The notes under the pieces were generated by a model. It was given only the letters and a program-made list of their open reading frames with translations. It did no database searches and was not told where the DNA came from. A stretch of 64,000 nt of DNA from CFX5 sp023384495 (GTDB taxonomy: Bacteria > Chloroflexota > Anaerolineae > Caldilineales > Caldilineaceae). Position numbers and translations under genes: made by a program. The stretch lies in assembly GCA_048499455.1 (NCBI GenBank), contig JASNZV010000008.1:124001-188000 (forward strand), given 5' to 3'. Shown piece after piece: positions 31,466 to 40,404 of this stretch. The first letter of the stretch is position 1, and each line of letters opens with the position of its first letter.

Positions 31466-31870
31466 TCAACACCTCAACCGCCCAGTTGTTCGGCGGCTTC
31501 GTAGCCGCAGCCACGGACGGTGACGTTGGAACGGTGATGAATGGCTGCCAGCCGCCGCCTGTCCGACACAGCGATAGTCATCCCGGCTGCTGTGCAACAC
31601 GGCGGCTCCATCAGCCAGCGCGAGGATGTTGTACTGTTCAAGCTGGGACCATCGGTGCTCGTCCGCCTCGGCCTCGATGCCGCAGGATTCCAAACGGTCG
31701 AAACCGTACCAGCCGAACTGCTCCTGGGCTCGCCGAAAGCGCTCGCCACCGGCGTCAGGGCCTGGGGAGATCCACGCAATCCTCGGGTTCGTCTCGCTGC
31801 TCCGCATCCGAGCCAGAACAACTTCGTTGCCAGTCGAAGGATAGTCACTCGTCAGAATCAGATTCATCAT
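31466..31870 (-). pseudogene. Peptidase S51/type 1 glutamine amidotransferase-like remnant
   Basis: From ATG 31870 the first 85 residues look like the N-terminus of an S51-type (dipeptidase E-like) protein: NLILTSDYPSTGNEVVLARM, RIAWISPGPDAGGERF. The frame then runs into low-quality sequence ending RRTTGRLRC. Another frame of the same stretch reads TIAVSDRRRLAAIHHRSNVT, like the C-terminal strands of the family. The nucleophile region in between is absent. The pattern, both ends kept and the middle lost with a frame change, matches the methyltransferase remnant at 24216-24585. Family assignment is moderate. Confidence 0.5.
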
Positions 31871-31912
31871 TCAGCGATCATACCTTTGCGGGGGTTAGGT
31901 AAAAATATCCTG

Positions 31913-32323
31913 CTACGGTTGCACGCCAAGCTGCTGCATCATGCCCAGCGCATCCCAGTTGAGCCAGGCTTCGTGAATCTGACCGTCGTCAACTCGGTGA
32001 ATGTTGATGCCTGTGACGTGGACCCATTTGCCGGTCGGGGGAATACCGGCAAACTCGCCCTGCTGTGTGCCGGTGACGCTGAAGCGGGTGACCACTTTGT
32101 CCTCAGCAGCGATCAGGTCCTCAATCGTAAAGTGAATATCGGGGAAGGCCGTGCGCAGGTAGGTAACGAAGGCTTTCAGCCCCTCCCGCTCAGGCATTTC
32201 ACCCGGCACGGCATTGTGGTTGACGTAATTGGCTCCAACAATCTCGTCGGCTACGCTCAGGTCGCCGTGGTTGAATAACTCTTCAAAAAAACGGCGCAGG
32301 ATTTGTTGATTGGCGGTTGACAT
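31913..32323 (-). CDS. SnoaL-type ester cyclase family protein
   Basis: A 136-residue NTF2-fold protein close to the ester cyclase (SnoaL/aklanonic acid methyl ester cyclase) family: RRFFEELFNHGDLSVADEIV, NYVNHNAVPG, then HFTIEDLIAAEDKVVTRFSV, GIPPTGKWVHVTGINIHRVD and ending WLNWDALGMMQQLG. GAGG lies upstream of ATG 32323. Many members outside antibiotic clusters are of unknown function and probably act as small hydrolases or binding proteins. It lies 154 bp after an SDR gene on the same strand. Confidence 0.9.
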   Translation of the reverse strand: MSTANQQILRRFFEELFNHGDLSVADEIVGANYVNHNAVPGEMPEREGLKAFVTYLRTAFPDIHFTIEDLIAAEDKVVTRFSVTGTQQGEFAGIPPTGKWVHVTGINIHRVDDGQIHEAWLNWDALGMMQQLGVQP

Positions 32324-32477
32324 ATGGATTTCCTCTTCGCTGCCCTCAACCTACCACCGTTCTGTGAACTGGTTGTGGAGGAGACATCATTCGAGATACT
32401 GACAACTGTCGCCCTTAGGGGGCGTGACGCAAAGCAGAGGCGGCGTGGCACGCCATTCACCTGTGCGTAGCTCCTCG

Positions 32478-33281
32478 CTAGCCCAACTGAATCTCCGGCG
32501 CCACTTCGGGGTTCATCAGTGAGGCCCCGCCATCGGCGTTGATCACCTGGCCGGTGATCCAACCGGCATCTTGCGAGCAAAGCAGCGCCGCCACGTTGCC
32601 GATGTCGGCAGGCGTGCCGAGGCGGCGCATGGGCGTCCAGCCGGCGCGGTGCCACTTGCGCAGCAGATCCTGGACTGGTTCGGGCAGGCTATTGAGGACG
32701 CTGTCCTCCGTCCAGCCGGGGCTGATGGCGTTGACGGTGATGCCCCGCGGGGCCAACGCCACGGCATAGTAGCGCACCAGGGCTTCCATGGCCGCCTTGG
32801 CTGCGCCCATCGCTACCCAAGGTTGCAGGCTGCCGGTGCGGCTGCCCGTGGCGTAGGTGATGGCCAGAATTCTGCCACCATCTGGCATCAACTGCGCTGC
32901 CTCGCGTGCGGCCACCAGAAAGGCTTTGGCCTGCGAATCGACCGCCGTGTCCCACTGTTCGAGCGTGATCTCCAGTGGTGGGTAGAAAAAGGTGGCCGCC
33001 TCGGGTCGGGCGTTGCTGACAAAAATATCCAGCTTGCCAAACTCGGTCTGTACGGTGTTGAACAAGTGACGAATATCGTCGGGTTGCGAGACATCGGCCT
33101 GGATGAGAAAGCCATCGCTGCCGGCGGCGCGCACCTGGCGGAGCGTATCTTCGGCGGCCATCTTGTTCTGCAGATAGTTGACGGCGATACGCACACCCCC
33201 TTGCGCCAACTTGAGCGCAATCCCCCTGCCGATCCCGCGGGAACTGCCGGTAATCAAAGCACATTTTTGATGAGTTGACAT
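32478..33281 (-). CDS. FabL-like short-chain dehydrogenase/reductase with altered active site
   Basis: A 267-residue SDR. The cofactor motif is ALITGSSRGIGRGIALKL (TGxxxGxG), with a DVSQPDD adenine-site region and VSNARPEAATFF in place of NNAG. The C-terminal half AKAAMEALVRYYAVALAPRG and GWITGQVINADGGASL is close to FabL-type enoyl-ACP reductases. Lys162 is present, but neither Tyr position is: Met158 sits at YxxxK spacing and Trp155 at the FabL Y-x6-K spacing. It is therefore either a non-catalytic paralog or uses another donor. AAGGAGG precedes ATG 33281. Confidence 0.88.
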   Translation of the reverse strand: MSTHQKCALITGSSRGIGRGIALKLAQGGVRIAVNYLQNKMAAEDTLRQVRAAGSDGFLIQADVSQPDDIRHLFNTVQTEFGKLDIFVSNARPEAATFFYPPLEITLEQWDTAVDSQAKAFLVAAREAAQLMPDGGRILAITYATGSRTGSLQPWVAMGAAKAAMEALVRYYAVALAPRGITVNAISPGWTEDSVLNSLPEPVQDLLRKWHRAGWTPMRRLGTPADIGNVAALLCSQDAGWITGQVINADGGASLMNPEVAPEIQLG

Positions 33282-33509
33282 AGCCGCCTCCTTCGCGCTT
33301 TTTAACAACCCAGTTGTCTGACGATTGGCGCACTTTCCACCTGTCGATCTGCAAAGTCACGCTGTTAAAGATGCCTTTGGTGTTCTGACTCATCTGCTCG
33401 GACTGAATTACGTGGAAGTTTGTTGAAAGTATGGCGGCTGGCCGTGACAGCGTCGTCTCAAACCTGGCGGTAAGCGTCTCAAGATCGTCCCAAATGGAGG
33501 AAGTTGCGC

Positions 33510-33650
33510 AAATGAGGCGGTTGAACGGTCTGCCGAATGCCTGTTCGTCTATTATCGTTAAAGCAACAGCGATGATGAGGGACAGGCCGAAATTGGCGTC
33601 GCCCACATCCATCAGGGTTTGGCGGCCTGGCAGGCGATAGGGGTCAGAAA
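33510..33650 (+). pseudogene. Decayed fragment of an AfsR-like (BTAD/TPR) regulator
   Basis: Translation from 33511 gives EAVERSAECLFVYYR, then a stop, then SNSDDEGQ, close to EAIGRAAECLFVYHLYRN and YDEGL in the regulator at 20129-23566 at both protein and DNA level. It continues as AEIGVAHIHQGLAAWQAIG, close to AAAGIAHMHQATAGWQATG in the C-terminal part of the regulator at 27310-30945. Two distant segments of one gene type are joined, so it is the scar of a third regulator. It is followed at once by a strong terminator. Confidence 0.65.
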
Positions 33651-33652
33651 CC

Positions 33653-33690
33653 AAAGAGCGAGACCCAAGGAACTGGGTCTCGCTCTTTAT
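33653..33690. terminator. Strong bidirectional terminator hairpin
   Basis: AAAGAGCGAGACCCA and its perfect complement form a 15-bp stem around AGGAAC. The stem ends in A and T runs on either side, so it can stop transcription in both directions. It lies between the lipoprotein gene, whose transcript enters from higher coordinates, and the decayed regulator fragment reading from lower coordinates. Confidence 0.85.
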
Positions 33691-33802
33691 TACGTACTCA
33701 TGTGACGCCGGCCTCGATTGGGAATTCTCGGCTGAGCACAGTCTCTACCGCTCAGAATCCATGAGACGCGCGTAACGTAACTTACGTCGTCCGCCTATGC
33801 CC

Positions 33803-36800
33803 TCACTCCTGCGCGTTGGTCTCCGTCAGCGGGTTTGTCGCCGTGATCGGCGCCGCCGGCAGCGGCAGCTCGCCATTCGCAGGCGAGGCTTCTTCCTCCG
33901 GCTCCGCCGTGGCCGGTGGCTCTTCCTCTGGCTCCGCTGTCGCCGTGGGTGGAACCGGCGTATCCGTTGCCGTGGCCGTTGCTGTCGGGGTTGGCGGAAC
34001 GGGTGTGTTCGTGGCCGTGTTGGTAGCCGTGGGAGCAGGAGTATCCGTCGCCGTGGGCGGAATCGGCGTATTGGTCGCCGTGGCCGTCGGTGCGGCGGCT
34101 TCCCCAGCGCCGGCAGCCGCTGCACGGGTGTAGGCAAAGAGCGCCGTCGCCTGCGTGCTGAAGTCATTGGTGGCTACCAGCACCACAATCCGCCCGCTAT
34201 CGATCCGCTCGCCGTTGGGCCATCGCTCCGGCGCCGTAAAAACCAAGGCATAGTTGCCGTTGACGTCGGTCACGCCCGTGGCATACTGCTCGTTGCGACC
34301 ATCCCCCTCGCCTTCGCCGTCAAACGCGGCCAGATAGAGGGCAATCGACGTTGCGGGCGGAAAGCCGCTCCCCACAGCATTCACGCGCGCACCCGCCCCG
34401 CCCGAGACCGGGGCCAGGTTGAGCGAGGCCTGCGGCGTAGGCGGCGCTGGGGGCGTATGTGTCGGCGTCGGCGTGGCGGGAATCGGCGCCGGCAGCACGT
34501 AGCTGAAGGTCTCACTCACCTGCACGCTGAAGTCGTCGGTGGCCACTACGATGATCAGCCGCTCCTGCGCCACCGGTGAGCCATCGGGCCAGGTGGCGGG
34601 CATTGTGAAGGCCATACCATAGTTGCCGTTGCGGTCAGTCACGGTGGTGGCGTAGCGTTGCGCCGCGCCGCGCCCGATCTGGTCGCCAAAGACACCCAGA
34701 TAGACAGCCACCGCTCGATCTGCCGGGAAGCCGCCACCGCTCACGGCCACGGGTGTGCCCGCGCCGCCCGAGGCTGGCGCAACGTTGATCGATGGCCGTG
34801 GTACGGTGACAAAGTAGTCAAAGGTGTCGCTGGCCTGCACGGCAAAGTTGTCGGTGGCAACCACCACCAGCAGTTTGCCGGTATCAATATTGTCGTTGGT
34901 TCCCTTCCACTGACGCGGGATGACAAACGACAGCGAGAAATTGCCCTGCCCATCGGTGATTGCGCTGGCATAGGCCTCGGGGCTGTCGCTGCTGCGCAAG
35001 GCCGCGCTGACCACGCGCGCCAGGTGGGCGTTGACCCGCATATTGGCTGGGAAGCCTCCACCCAAGACAACCACCGGGGTATCGGGTCCGCCCGAGCCAG
35101 GGTTGACGCTGATATACGGCGCGGGCGACACGGGCGGCCGCGCGGCCTGGAAGGTAAAGGTGTCACTGGCCTCGACCGCAAAATTCTCGGTGGCGACCAG
35201 GACGGTCAGATCCCCTGCCTCAATCGGCGTACCATCGGGCCAGGTTGCAGGCATGACAAACGACATGCGATATTCGCCGCGGGCATCGGTGACGCCGCTG
35301 ACATAACGTGTCGGCTCGGCCTGGGCGCGGCTTGCGCGCACCAGCGCCCCCAGATAGACATGCACTGGCGTATTGGGGGGGAAACCACCGCCTGTCACAA
35401 AGACCGTTGCGCCCGCCGGTCCCGACGTCGGGTTCACGTCGGCAAAGGGGCTGGGCGGCGTCGGCGTTGGGCTATCGCCGATGCGTTCCCACCAGACCCG
35501 AATGCGTGCGCCGCCGCTGCGCTCGAAGTATTCGACCCGCAGGTCATAGCGCCCATCCAGATAACGATCCGCGGTAAAGGTCTGGCTGTAGTCGTTGTCG
35601 CGCCACTCGTTGATGATGCGCTCACCGTCTACCCAAACGCGCACACCGTCATCGGCGCGGGCATAGAAGCGATAGAGACCGGCGTCAAAACGCTGACTGC
35701 GCGTCCACCGGGCCGAGAAGTCATTGTCGGAGATGCGGCCATCGGGTGAACCGCTGCCCCAGTTGAAGTCGATGCGCCGGTCATTGCGCACCACCGCCGG
35801 GCTGCCCGAGAGCGAGCGGTTATCCCAATATTCACCCTTCCAATCGGGAAAATGATCGGGCTGGCTATCAATACGGTCCCAAGTCAGGCGGATGCGGGCG
35901 TCGCCGGTGCGCTCGTAGTATTCTACGCGTACGGTGTGGTGACCGGCGCTGAGGTAGATATCGCCGGTTCGCTCGCGTTCACTGCCGTCACTCCACGCAT
36001 CGATCAGCAGATGGTCATTGACAAAAACGCGCACGCCGTCATCCACCAGTGCGCGGAAGCGCCAGTCGCCGGCGTCAAAGTAGAGCGTGCGCGTCCACCG
36101 CACCGAGAAGTTGTCGCTGGGGATGCGCGAATCGGGCGAGCCGCTGCCCCAGTTGAAGTCGAGCGTGGGGTCGGTGCGCACAAGCGTCGGGCTGCCCGAC
36201 AGCGTGCGATTGGTGAAGTATTCGCCACGCCAGCCATCAACGTCGCCGATCCGCTCCCAACTGAAGCGGATACGCGCCTGCTGGAAGCCGTCGAAGTATT
36301 CGACGCGCAGGTTGTGGTAGCCGGCGTTGACCGACCGTTCCGCGCTGAACGTCGTTGCAGCCTGTTCGCGCCACTGGTCGATGATCAGATCGCCATTGAG
36401 CCAGACGCGCACGCCGTCATCGCTGGTGGCAATGAAACGGTACGTCCCTGCATCGAGATAGACTGAGCGGGTCCAGCGCGCCGAGAAGTTGTCGCTGGGC
36501 AGGCCACGGGCGGGGGCCGCAAACCCCCAATCAAAATCAACGACGGCGTCGGTGCGCACTAGCGCCGGCGAACCGGCCAGGGTTCGATTCGCAAAGTACT
36601 CACCGCGCCAACCTTCGCTGGGTACGGCGGTGGCCGTCGGCGCGGGGGTGGCCGGGCGAGTGACCACAGGGGGTGGGGGTGGGGGCTGCGTCACGGGCGC
36701 CGTGCCGGTGAAATTGGTGTACGGGCGAGCCACCCATCCCAACAGCCCATCGGTGGTGCGCACATAGAGCCAGTAGGCATCGCTGCTCTGCCCGAGCACT

Positions 36801-37465
36801 GCAAGCGTGTCACCCTGCCCCAATGCGCGTAGAATTGCATAGGCGGCCCCCGGGCCGGAGCGTAGATTCAACCCGCGGCTGACGACCTGCGCGGTGTCGC
36901 CGGTGGCCGGAGAAACGGGCGTCGGAGTGGGTGCGACTGTCGCCGGCAGTGCGGTGGCGGTTGGCGAAGCTTCTTCCACCGCGGTGGCGGTGGGAGGCGC
37001 GCCCGTAGACAGCACGGTAAGCATGGTGCTAACCGATAGGTCGTCGGCATAGGCGACGATGGTTAGTTCGGGTGTGTCACTTTGGGCGGCTTCATCGGGT
37101 AAGAAGAACGAAGCGACAAAACGCCCATCGGTCTCTGCCGTCGCAACGGCCACGGTCGTGGCAACTTTCTCACCGTCTTGGGTCGCTTCGACGTTGACGT
37201 AGATCGCAGCATTGGCTGGCCATCCGGCCCCCGCAACCGAGACAAAGTCTCCGGCTTCCACCACGTTGGGGGCCACTGCAATGACCGGTTCACCGGCCGC
37301 AGCGCCCGGCGGCAGAACATCCACCTGTGCTCGTGGGGTGATGGGGATCACACAGCCGGCCAGTACGAAAACCAGAAGCAGCGCCAACAAACGCGCTGCC
37401 AGGGCGCCATAGCGCCCCCTCCCCACACGTGACATCCCTATGGACATCCTTTGTAATTGTGTCAT
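33803..37465 (-). CDS. Large lipoprotein with SH3, three PA14 and IPT-like repeats
   Basis: A 1,220-residue surface lipoprotein. The signal peptide ends in the lipobox LAGC (LLALLLVFVLAGC). Next come an IPT/TIG-like domain (about 55-150), a Thr/Pro linker, a bacterial SH3 domain (about 190-250, LNLRSGPGAAYAILRAL), and three PA14 domains starting near 282, 410 and 540 (each WRGEYF or WKGEYW, then SDNFSARWTR, DDGVRVW and LRVEYFE). Four IPT-like repeats start near 672, 782, 892 and 1015 (NPTSGPAGATVFVTGGGFPP type). The last 100 residues are TATNTP-rich and acidic. PA14 binds glycans, so a cell-surface carbohydrate-binding role is likely. The precise start among nearby ATGs is uncertain. Confidence 0.92.
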   Translation of the reverse strand: MTQLQRMSIGMSRVGRGRYGALAARLLALLLVFVLAGCVIPITPRAQVDVLPPGAAAGEPVIAVAPNVVEAGDFVSVAGAGWPANAAIYVNVEATQDGEKVATTVAVATAETDGRFVASFFLPDEAAQSDTPELTIVAYADDLSVSTMLTVLSTGAPPTATAVEEASPTATALPATVAPTPTPVSPATGDTAQVVSRGLNLRSGPGAAYAILRALGQGDTLAVLGQSSDAYWLYVRTTDGLLGWVARPYTNFTGTAPVTQPPPPPPVVTRPATPAPTATAVPSEGWRGEYFANRTLAGSPALVRTDAVVDFDWGFAAPARGLPSDNFSARWTRSVYLDAGTYRFIATSDDGVRVWLNGDLIIDQWREQAATTFSAERSVNAGYHNLRVEYFDGFQQARIRFSWERIGDVDGWRGEYFTNRTLSGSPTLVRTDPTLDFNWGSGSPDSRIPSDNFSVRWTRTLYFDAGDWRFRALVDDGVRVFVNDHLLIDAWSDGSERERTGDIYLSAGHHTVRVEYYERTGDARIRLTWDRIDSQPDHFPDWKGEYWDNRSLSGSPAVVRNDRRIDFNWGSGSPDGRISDNDFSARWTRSQRFDAGLYRFYARADDGVRVWVDGERIINEWRDNDYSQTFTADRYLDGRYDLRVEYFERSGGARIRVWWERIGDSPTPTPPSPFADVNPTSGPAGATVFVTGGGFPPNTPVHVYLGALVRASRAQAEPTRYVSGVTDARGEYRMSFVMPATWPDGTPIEAGDLTVLVATENFAVEASDTFTFQAARPPVSPAPYISVNPGSGGPDTPVVVLGGGFPANMRVNAHLARVVSAALRSSDSPEAYASAITDGQGNFSLSFVIPRQWKGTNDNIDTGKLLVVVATDNFAVQASDTFDYFVTVPRPSINVAPASGGAGTPVAVSGGGFPADRAVAVYLGVFGDQIGRGAAQRYATTVTDRNGNYGMAFTMPATWPDGSPVAQERLIIVVATDDFSVQVSETFSYVLPAPIPATPTPTHTPPAPPTPQASLNLAPVSGGAGARVNAVGSGFPPATSIALYLAAFDGEGEGDGRNEQYATGVTDVNGNYALVFTAPERWPNGERIDSGRIVVLVATNDFSTQATALFAYTRAAAAGAGEAAAPTATATNTPIPPTATDTPAPTATNTATNTPVPPTPTATATATDTPVPPTATAEPEEEPPATAEPEEEASPANGELPLPAAPITATNPLTETNAQE

Positions 37466-37545
37466 GATGACTGATCTCCCCTTACCCCATCATCGACCGG
37501 TAAACCAGGCGCCAGGTAACACGGCACATTTACACCGAATCGCGC

Positions 37546-37615
37546 TGTTCACTGTACGTATGCACTGCTTACGTATGCACTGCTGTCTCACTCTGGCGCA
37601 TGCGTACAGTGAACA
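37546..37615. repeat. 18-bp inverted repeat enclosing a 15-bp direct repeat
   Basis: TGTTCACTGTACGTATGC (37546-37563) and GCATGCGTACAGTGAACA (37598-37615) are inverted with one mismatch. Between them ACGTATGCACTGCTT is followed directly by ACGTATGCACTGCTG. It lies about 80 bp upstream of the lipoprotein start, so it may be an operator or attenuator for that gene or the end of a small mobile element. Confidence 0.75.
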
Positions 37616-38196
37616 ACCGGATTTCGTATTCGATGTGTGCTCTCCAACCTGTGATCACCCAGATTCCGACACCTCCGTTGGGGCTATGCGTACTCAGGTG
37701 AATGACCAGGCCAGCCTTCATCGCAACCCAGGGTTGGTTGAGCGCCAGACAGGACTCACAAGAGTTACTTCAAAAAAGCCTTACAATTCCAATAATATGA
37801 ACCCAAACATTCCTTACTATACAGACCACATTTTAGTCTGATTTGTTCCCTTGCGCCAGCGATTCCGAAAGGTGAATTTTGGGAGCGAGCCCCACCAGAC
37901 AATCGACAAAAGCAAGAAATGGCTCAATTGTTCATCTGAGAGACGCACGCCACGCTTAGCTACCTGGCGGGTGGATCGCCGCCATGGGGTTGGCGGAAAC
38001 GTAGGGGTCGCGGTATTGGGCAACGCCGCCATCGCTGCCGGTATGGGCAAGGATGGCGGCGTTGCCGGTCGACCGCGTATTATGAAGCAGAATTTGATTT
38101 GACGCCTCGAGCGGCGTTTACAGAGATACAGGTACGTTGGGGGGCTACACTGTCGCCGGGGTAAGGCAACAAACCTCGTACGATGTGAACGAGGCG
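37616..38196. other. Non-coding region beside a transposase fragment
   Basis: About 580 bp with only weak open frames. A perfect 15-bp inverted repeat, GGCAACGCCGCCATC (38019-38033) and its complement (38052-38066), brackets an 18-base loop. It may be an old insertion-sequence end, a terminator for the transposase fragment or a repeat. No gene could be supported. Confidence 0.5.
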
Positions 38197-38652
38197 TCAG
38201 TTGTGCAACCGGCGGTTATGTGGCGCATCCGCCGTCTGGAGGATCTGGCGAATGGTCTCAACGCTGATATGCTTGACGGCGCCTTGCTCGATGAGATAGT
38301 TGCGGAGACGTTGCAACGACCAGCGCGAGAAGGGAAGACCCAGGCTGCGTGGGTCGGCGTTGGCGATGGTGAGGATGCGCCGGCGTTCTTGTTCCCCAAA
38401 GAGCCGGGGCCGGCCCGGTGACTTTCCGCTGCGCAGGCCATCGACGCCATGTTGGCGGTAGCGATGGATCCATTTGCGGACATTGATCGGGTGCAGATTG
38501 ACCCGACGGCTGATCTCTGGCACGCTCAGGCCCTCGGCAGAAAGAAGCACAATCTGGACGCGATTTTCGGGCACCTCCTCCTCTTGTTCATTGGTGAGCG
38601 CGTAGAGTTGCTGCAATTTATGACGATCCAGATGTTGGACATAAAGCGCCAT
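38197..38652 (-). mobile_element. IS630-type transposase N-terminal fragment
   Basis: 151 residues forming the paired helix-turn-helix DNA-binding part of an IS630-family transposase: RVQIVLLSAEGLSVPEISRR, NVRKWIHRYRQHGVDGL, then SPGRPRLFGEQERRRILTIA and VKHISVETIRQIL. The protein stops right after this, where the DDE catalytic domain (about 170 more residues) should follow. The downstream DNA has no DDE-like frame. It is therefore an inactive fragment or the first frame of a two-frame element that lost its second half. Neighbouring genes are also truncated, which fits past insertion activity. Confidence 0.75.
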
Positions 38653-39203
38653 CAGATTCCCCCTTCCCTATGTTGCTACGTAACCTGGTTCATATCGCCT
38701 GCTGCTGCCTACCACGTAGTTTGCGTGGCTGCTGTTGCTCGTCTGGGCGCCATCGACGGTCTACCAACGCCGAACCCAACGACGTCAAACAGCAACAATC
38801 GCCAACGGATTTACGCAAGCCCTGGCTGAGCATACAATGATTGAGCGCAAATCTTCTCCTGGCAGGTACCGAGCGCTGCGTAAGTCGTGCCCCAATTCGA
38901 TTGTTCTTTTTGAGGATGCAGCGCTGCCTCACGTTGACGCAATCGCCAATGCAAACAGAGAGCTTCGATATAAGGATAGTGTAGCAAGGGAAGCACAAAA
39001 AAAAATCGTGTAAAATTCGGATATTGTCCAGTACTTTGGGACTAGACCCATACGTCAAGTGCCGGGTCCGTAGTGTAGTGGTCCGTGTTGCGGAGATAGA
39101 CGATGGGATGATGGATGATAGGTGGAAAGAAGGAAATTGCAAACAAGGGGCAGCGTCAAATGGCGCGTGTAGATGAAATGCACTTCCACGGTAGCTGGGC
39201 GGG
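38653..39203. other. Non-coding region between transposase and sulfatase fragments
   Basis: About 550 bp including an A-rich tract (near 38996-39006) and AT-rich sequence that differ from the GC-rich surroundings. No frame here has a ribosome binding site or a recognisable product. It is probably debris of the rearrangement that cut the sulfatase gene. Confidence 0.5.
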
Positions 39204-39614
39204 TCAAGATTGTTGGCGTGGCGCCGGTCTGGCGGCCAGCCAGTACTCGTAGCCGCCGCGCTCGCGTTCAGGCACGGGGTCATTGGCGGCAAGGTGCCAC
39301 TTGCCGATATAGCCGGTGGTGTAGCCGCCCTGGTGAAAACATTTTGCCAGCGTAACCGCATCTTCCGCCAGCGTGCGGCCGTTGCGCCAGACGCCGGTCT
39401 GCGTGGCGTACATACCAATTTGCAGCACCGAGCGCGCCGGCCCACAGACCGGCTGGCAAGTAAACGAGAAATGGACATCCGTCCCCCGCTGCGCCATGCG
39501 GTCAAAGTTGGGCGTCAGCCCCAGCGGGTTGCCATGCACCCCGGTCGTATCCCAGCGCTGCTGGTCGGTGAAAAAGACGATGACGTTGGGGCGATCCGAG
39601 CGATTGGCAGTCAT
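39204..39614 (-). pseudogene. Sulfatase, 3-prime truncated
   Basis: The N-terminal 127 residues are a sound type I sulfatase: RPNVIVFFTDQQRWDTTG with the first metal Asp17, and the formylglycine site Cys57-Gly-Pro59-Ala-Arg61 in PVCGPARSV. Then comes TTGYIGKWHLAANDPVPE. After GGYEYWLAA the sequence becomes unrelated and stops at residue 136, whereas sulfatases have 450-550 residues. The metal-binding second half is gone, so it cannot be active. It starts 12 bp after the HAD gene, with which it was once in an operon. The break lies on the side facing the IS630 fragment. Confidence 0.85.
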
Positions 39615-39626
39615 GGCCTCAGGCTT

Positions 39627-40280
39627 TCATCCCGCAGCGAATAGGCGATCCAGGTCTACCCCAGCTAACGTTCTTAACACAAGATCGGCCTCAGAAAAAT
39701 CAAACGATTGGGTTATCTCGTTGGGCACGACCAGGCATTTCATCCCGGCGGCCTTAGCGGCCATCATGCCGTGACGCGAGTCTTCGATGGCCAGGGCATG
39801 CTCCGGCGCAACGCCCAGCGCAGCCAACGCCGAAAGATAAAGTTCGGGGTCAGGCTTGGCGCGCGCCACATCCTCCACGGTGCGCACGACACCAAAGTAG
39901 CCGCGCAACCCACGCGACACCAGGTGCCCTTCCACCCAATCACGCGTCCCGCTCGAGGCCACACCCAGACGCAGACCGGCGGTCTGGGCGGCCTCAATCA
40001 GCGTCTGTACACCTGGACGCAGCGCTTCTTGCTCCACCAGTTCGACGAGCCGCTGGCGCCTTTGCGCCCGCAACTCGGCGCGATCAAAAGACCGGCCCGT
40101 GAGCGTTTCCAGAAGCTGGTGCGGGTCAAAGTCACCATGCACCGTGCCGACAATGTTGGACCACGTCGCCAGTGGCAATTCAACCTTGTGCGCCTGATAG
40201 ATTTCGGACCAGCAGCCGTAGTCGTGGCGCTCGGTGTCGAGGATCGTGCCGTCAAAGTCAAAGATGATCGCTTGAAGCAT
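39627..40280 (-). CDS. HAD-superfamily phosphatase/phosphoglucomutase-like
   Basis: A 217-residue HAD IA hydrolase. Motif I is IFDFDGTILDTE with Asp8 and Asp10, motif II is the Ser/Thr in LGVASSGTRDW, motif III the Lys in DVARAKPDPELY, and motif IV AIEDSRHGMMAAKAAG. The helical cap between motifs I and II and the overall layout resemble beta-phosphoglucomutase and sugar-phosphate phosphatases. Next to glycosidase genes it likely acts on a sugar phosphate. The sulfatase fragment follows 12 bp after its stop. Confidence 0.93.
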   Translation of the reverse strand: MLQAIIFDFDGTILDTERHDYGCWSEIYQAHKVELPLATWSNIVGTVHGDFDPHQLLETLTGRSFDRAELRAQRRQRLVELVEQEALRPGVQTLIEAAQTAGLRLGVASSGTRDWVEGHLVSRGLRGYFGVVRTVEDVARAKPDPELYLSALAALGVAPEHALAIEDSRHGMMAAKAAGMKCLVVPNEITQSFDFSEADLVLRTLAGVDLDRLFAAG

Positions 40281-40404
40281 AGCTGATGATTGGTTTACTC
40301 ATCGATTGTTGTGGCTTGCCCAGTTTGCCGGATGTGAGGGGTGCATATGGACGCACACCCCCACACCCGGCGACCCGTGTCTATAGCAGCAGAGCCGTTG
40401 CTGT

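Noticed and set aside
34658..36466. Plus-strand frames of 363 and 204 residues opposite the lipoprotein
   Set aside because: Composition is Arg/Gly/His-rich antisense of PA14 and IPT repeats; no start signal and no family.
37817..38050. A 77-residue minus-strand frame near the transposase fragment
   Set aside because: It could be the missing transposase half by position, but no DDE motif or IS630 similarity is visible and a perfect inverted repeat covers its start.
38690..39505. A 271-residue minus-strand frame
   Set aside because: It crosses the antisense of the sulfatase fragment and AT-rich debris; residue content is erratic and there is no start signal.
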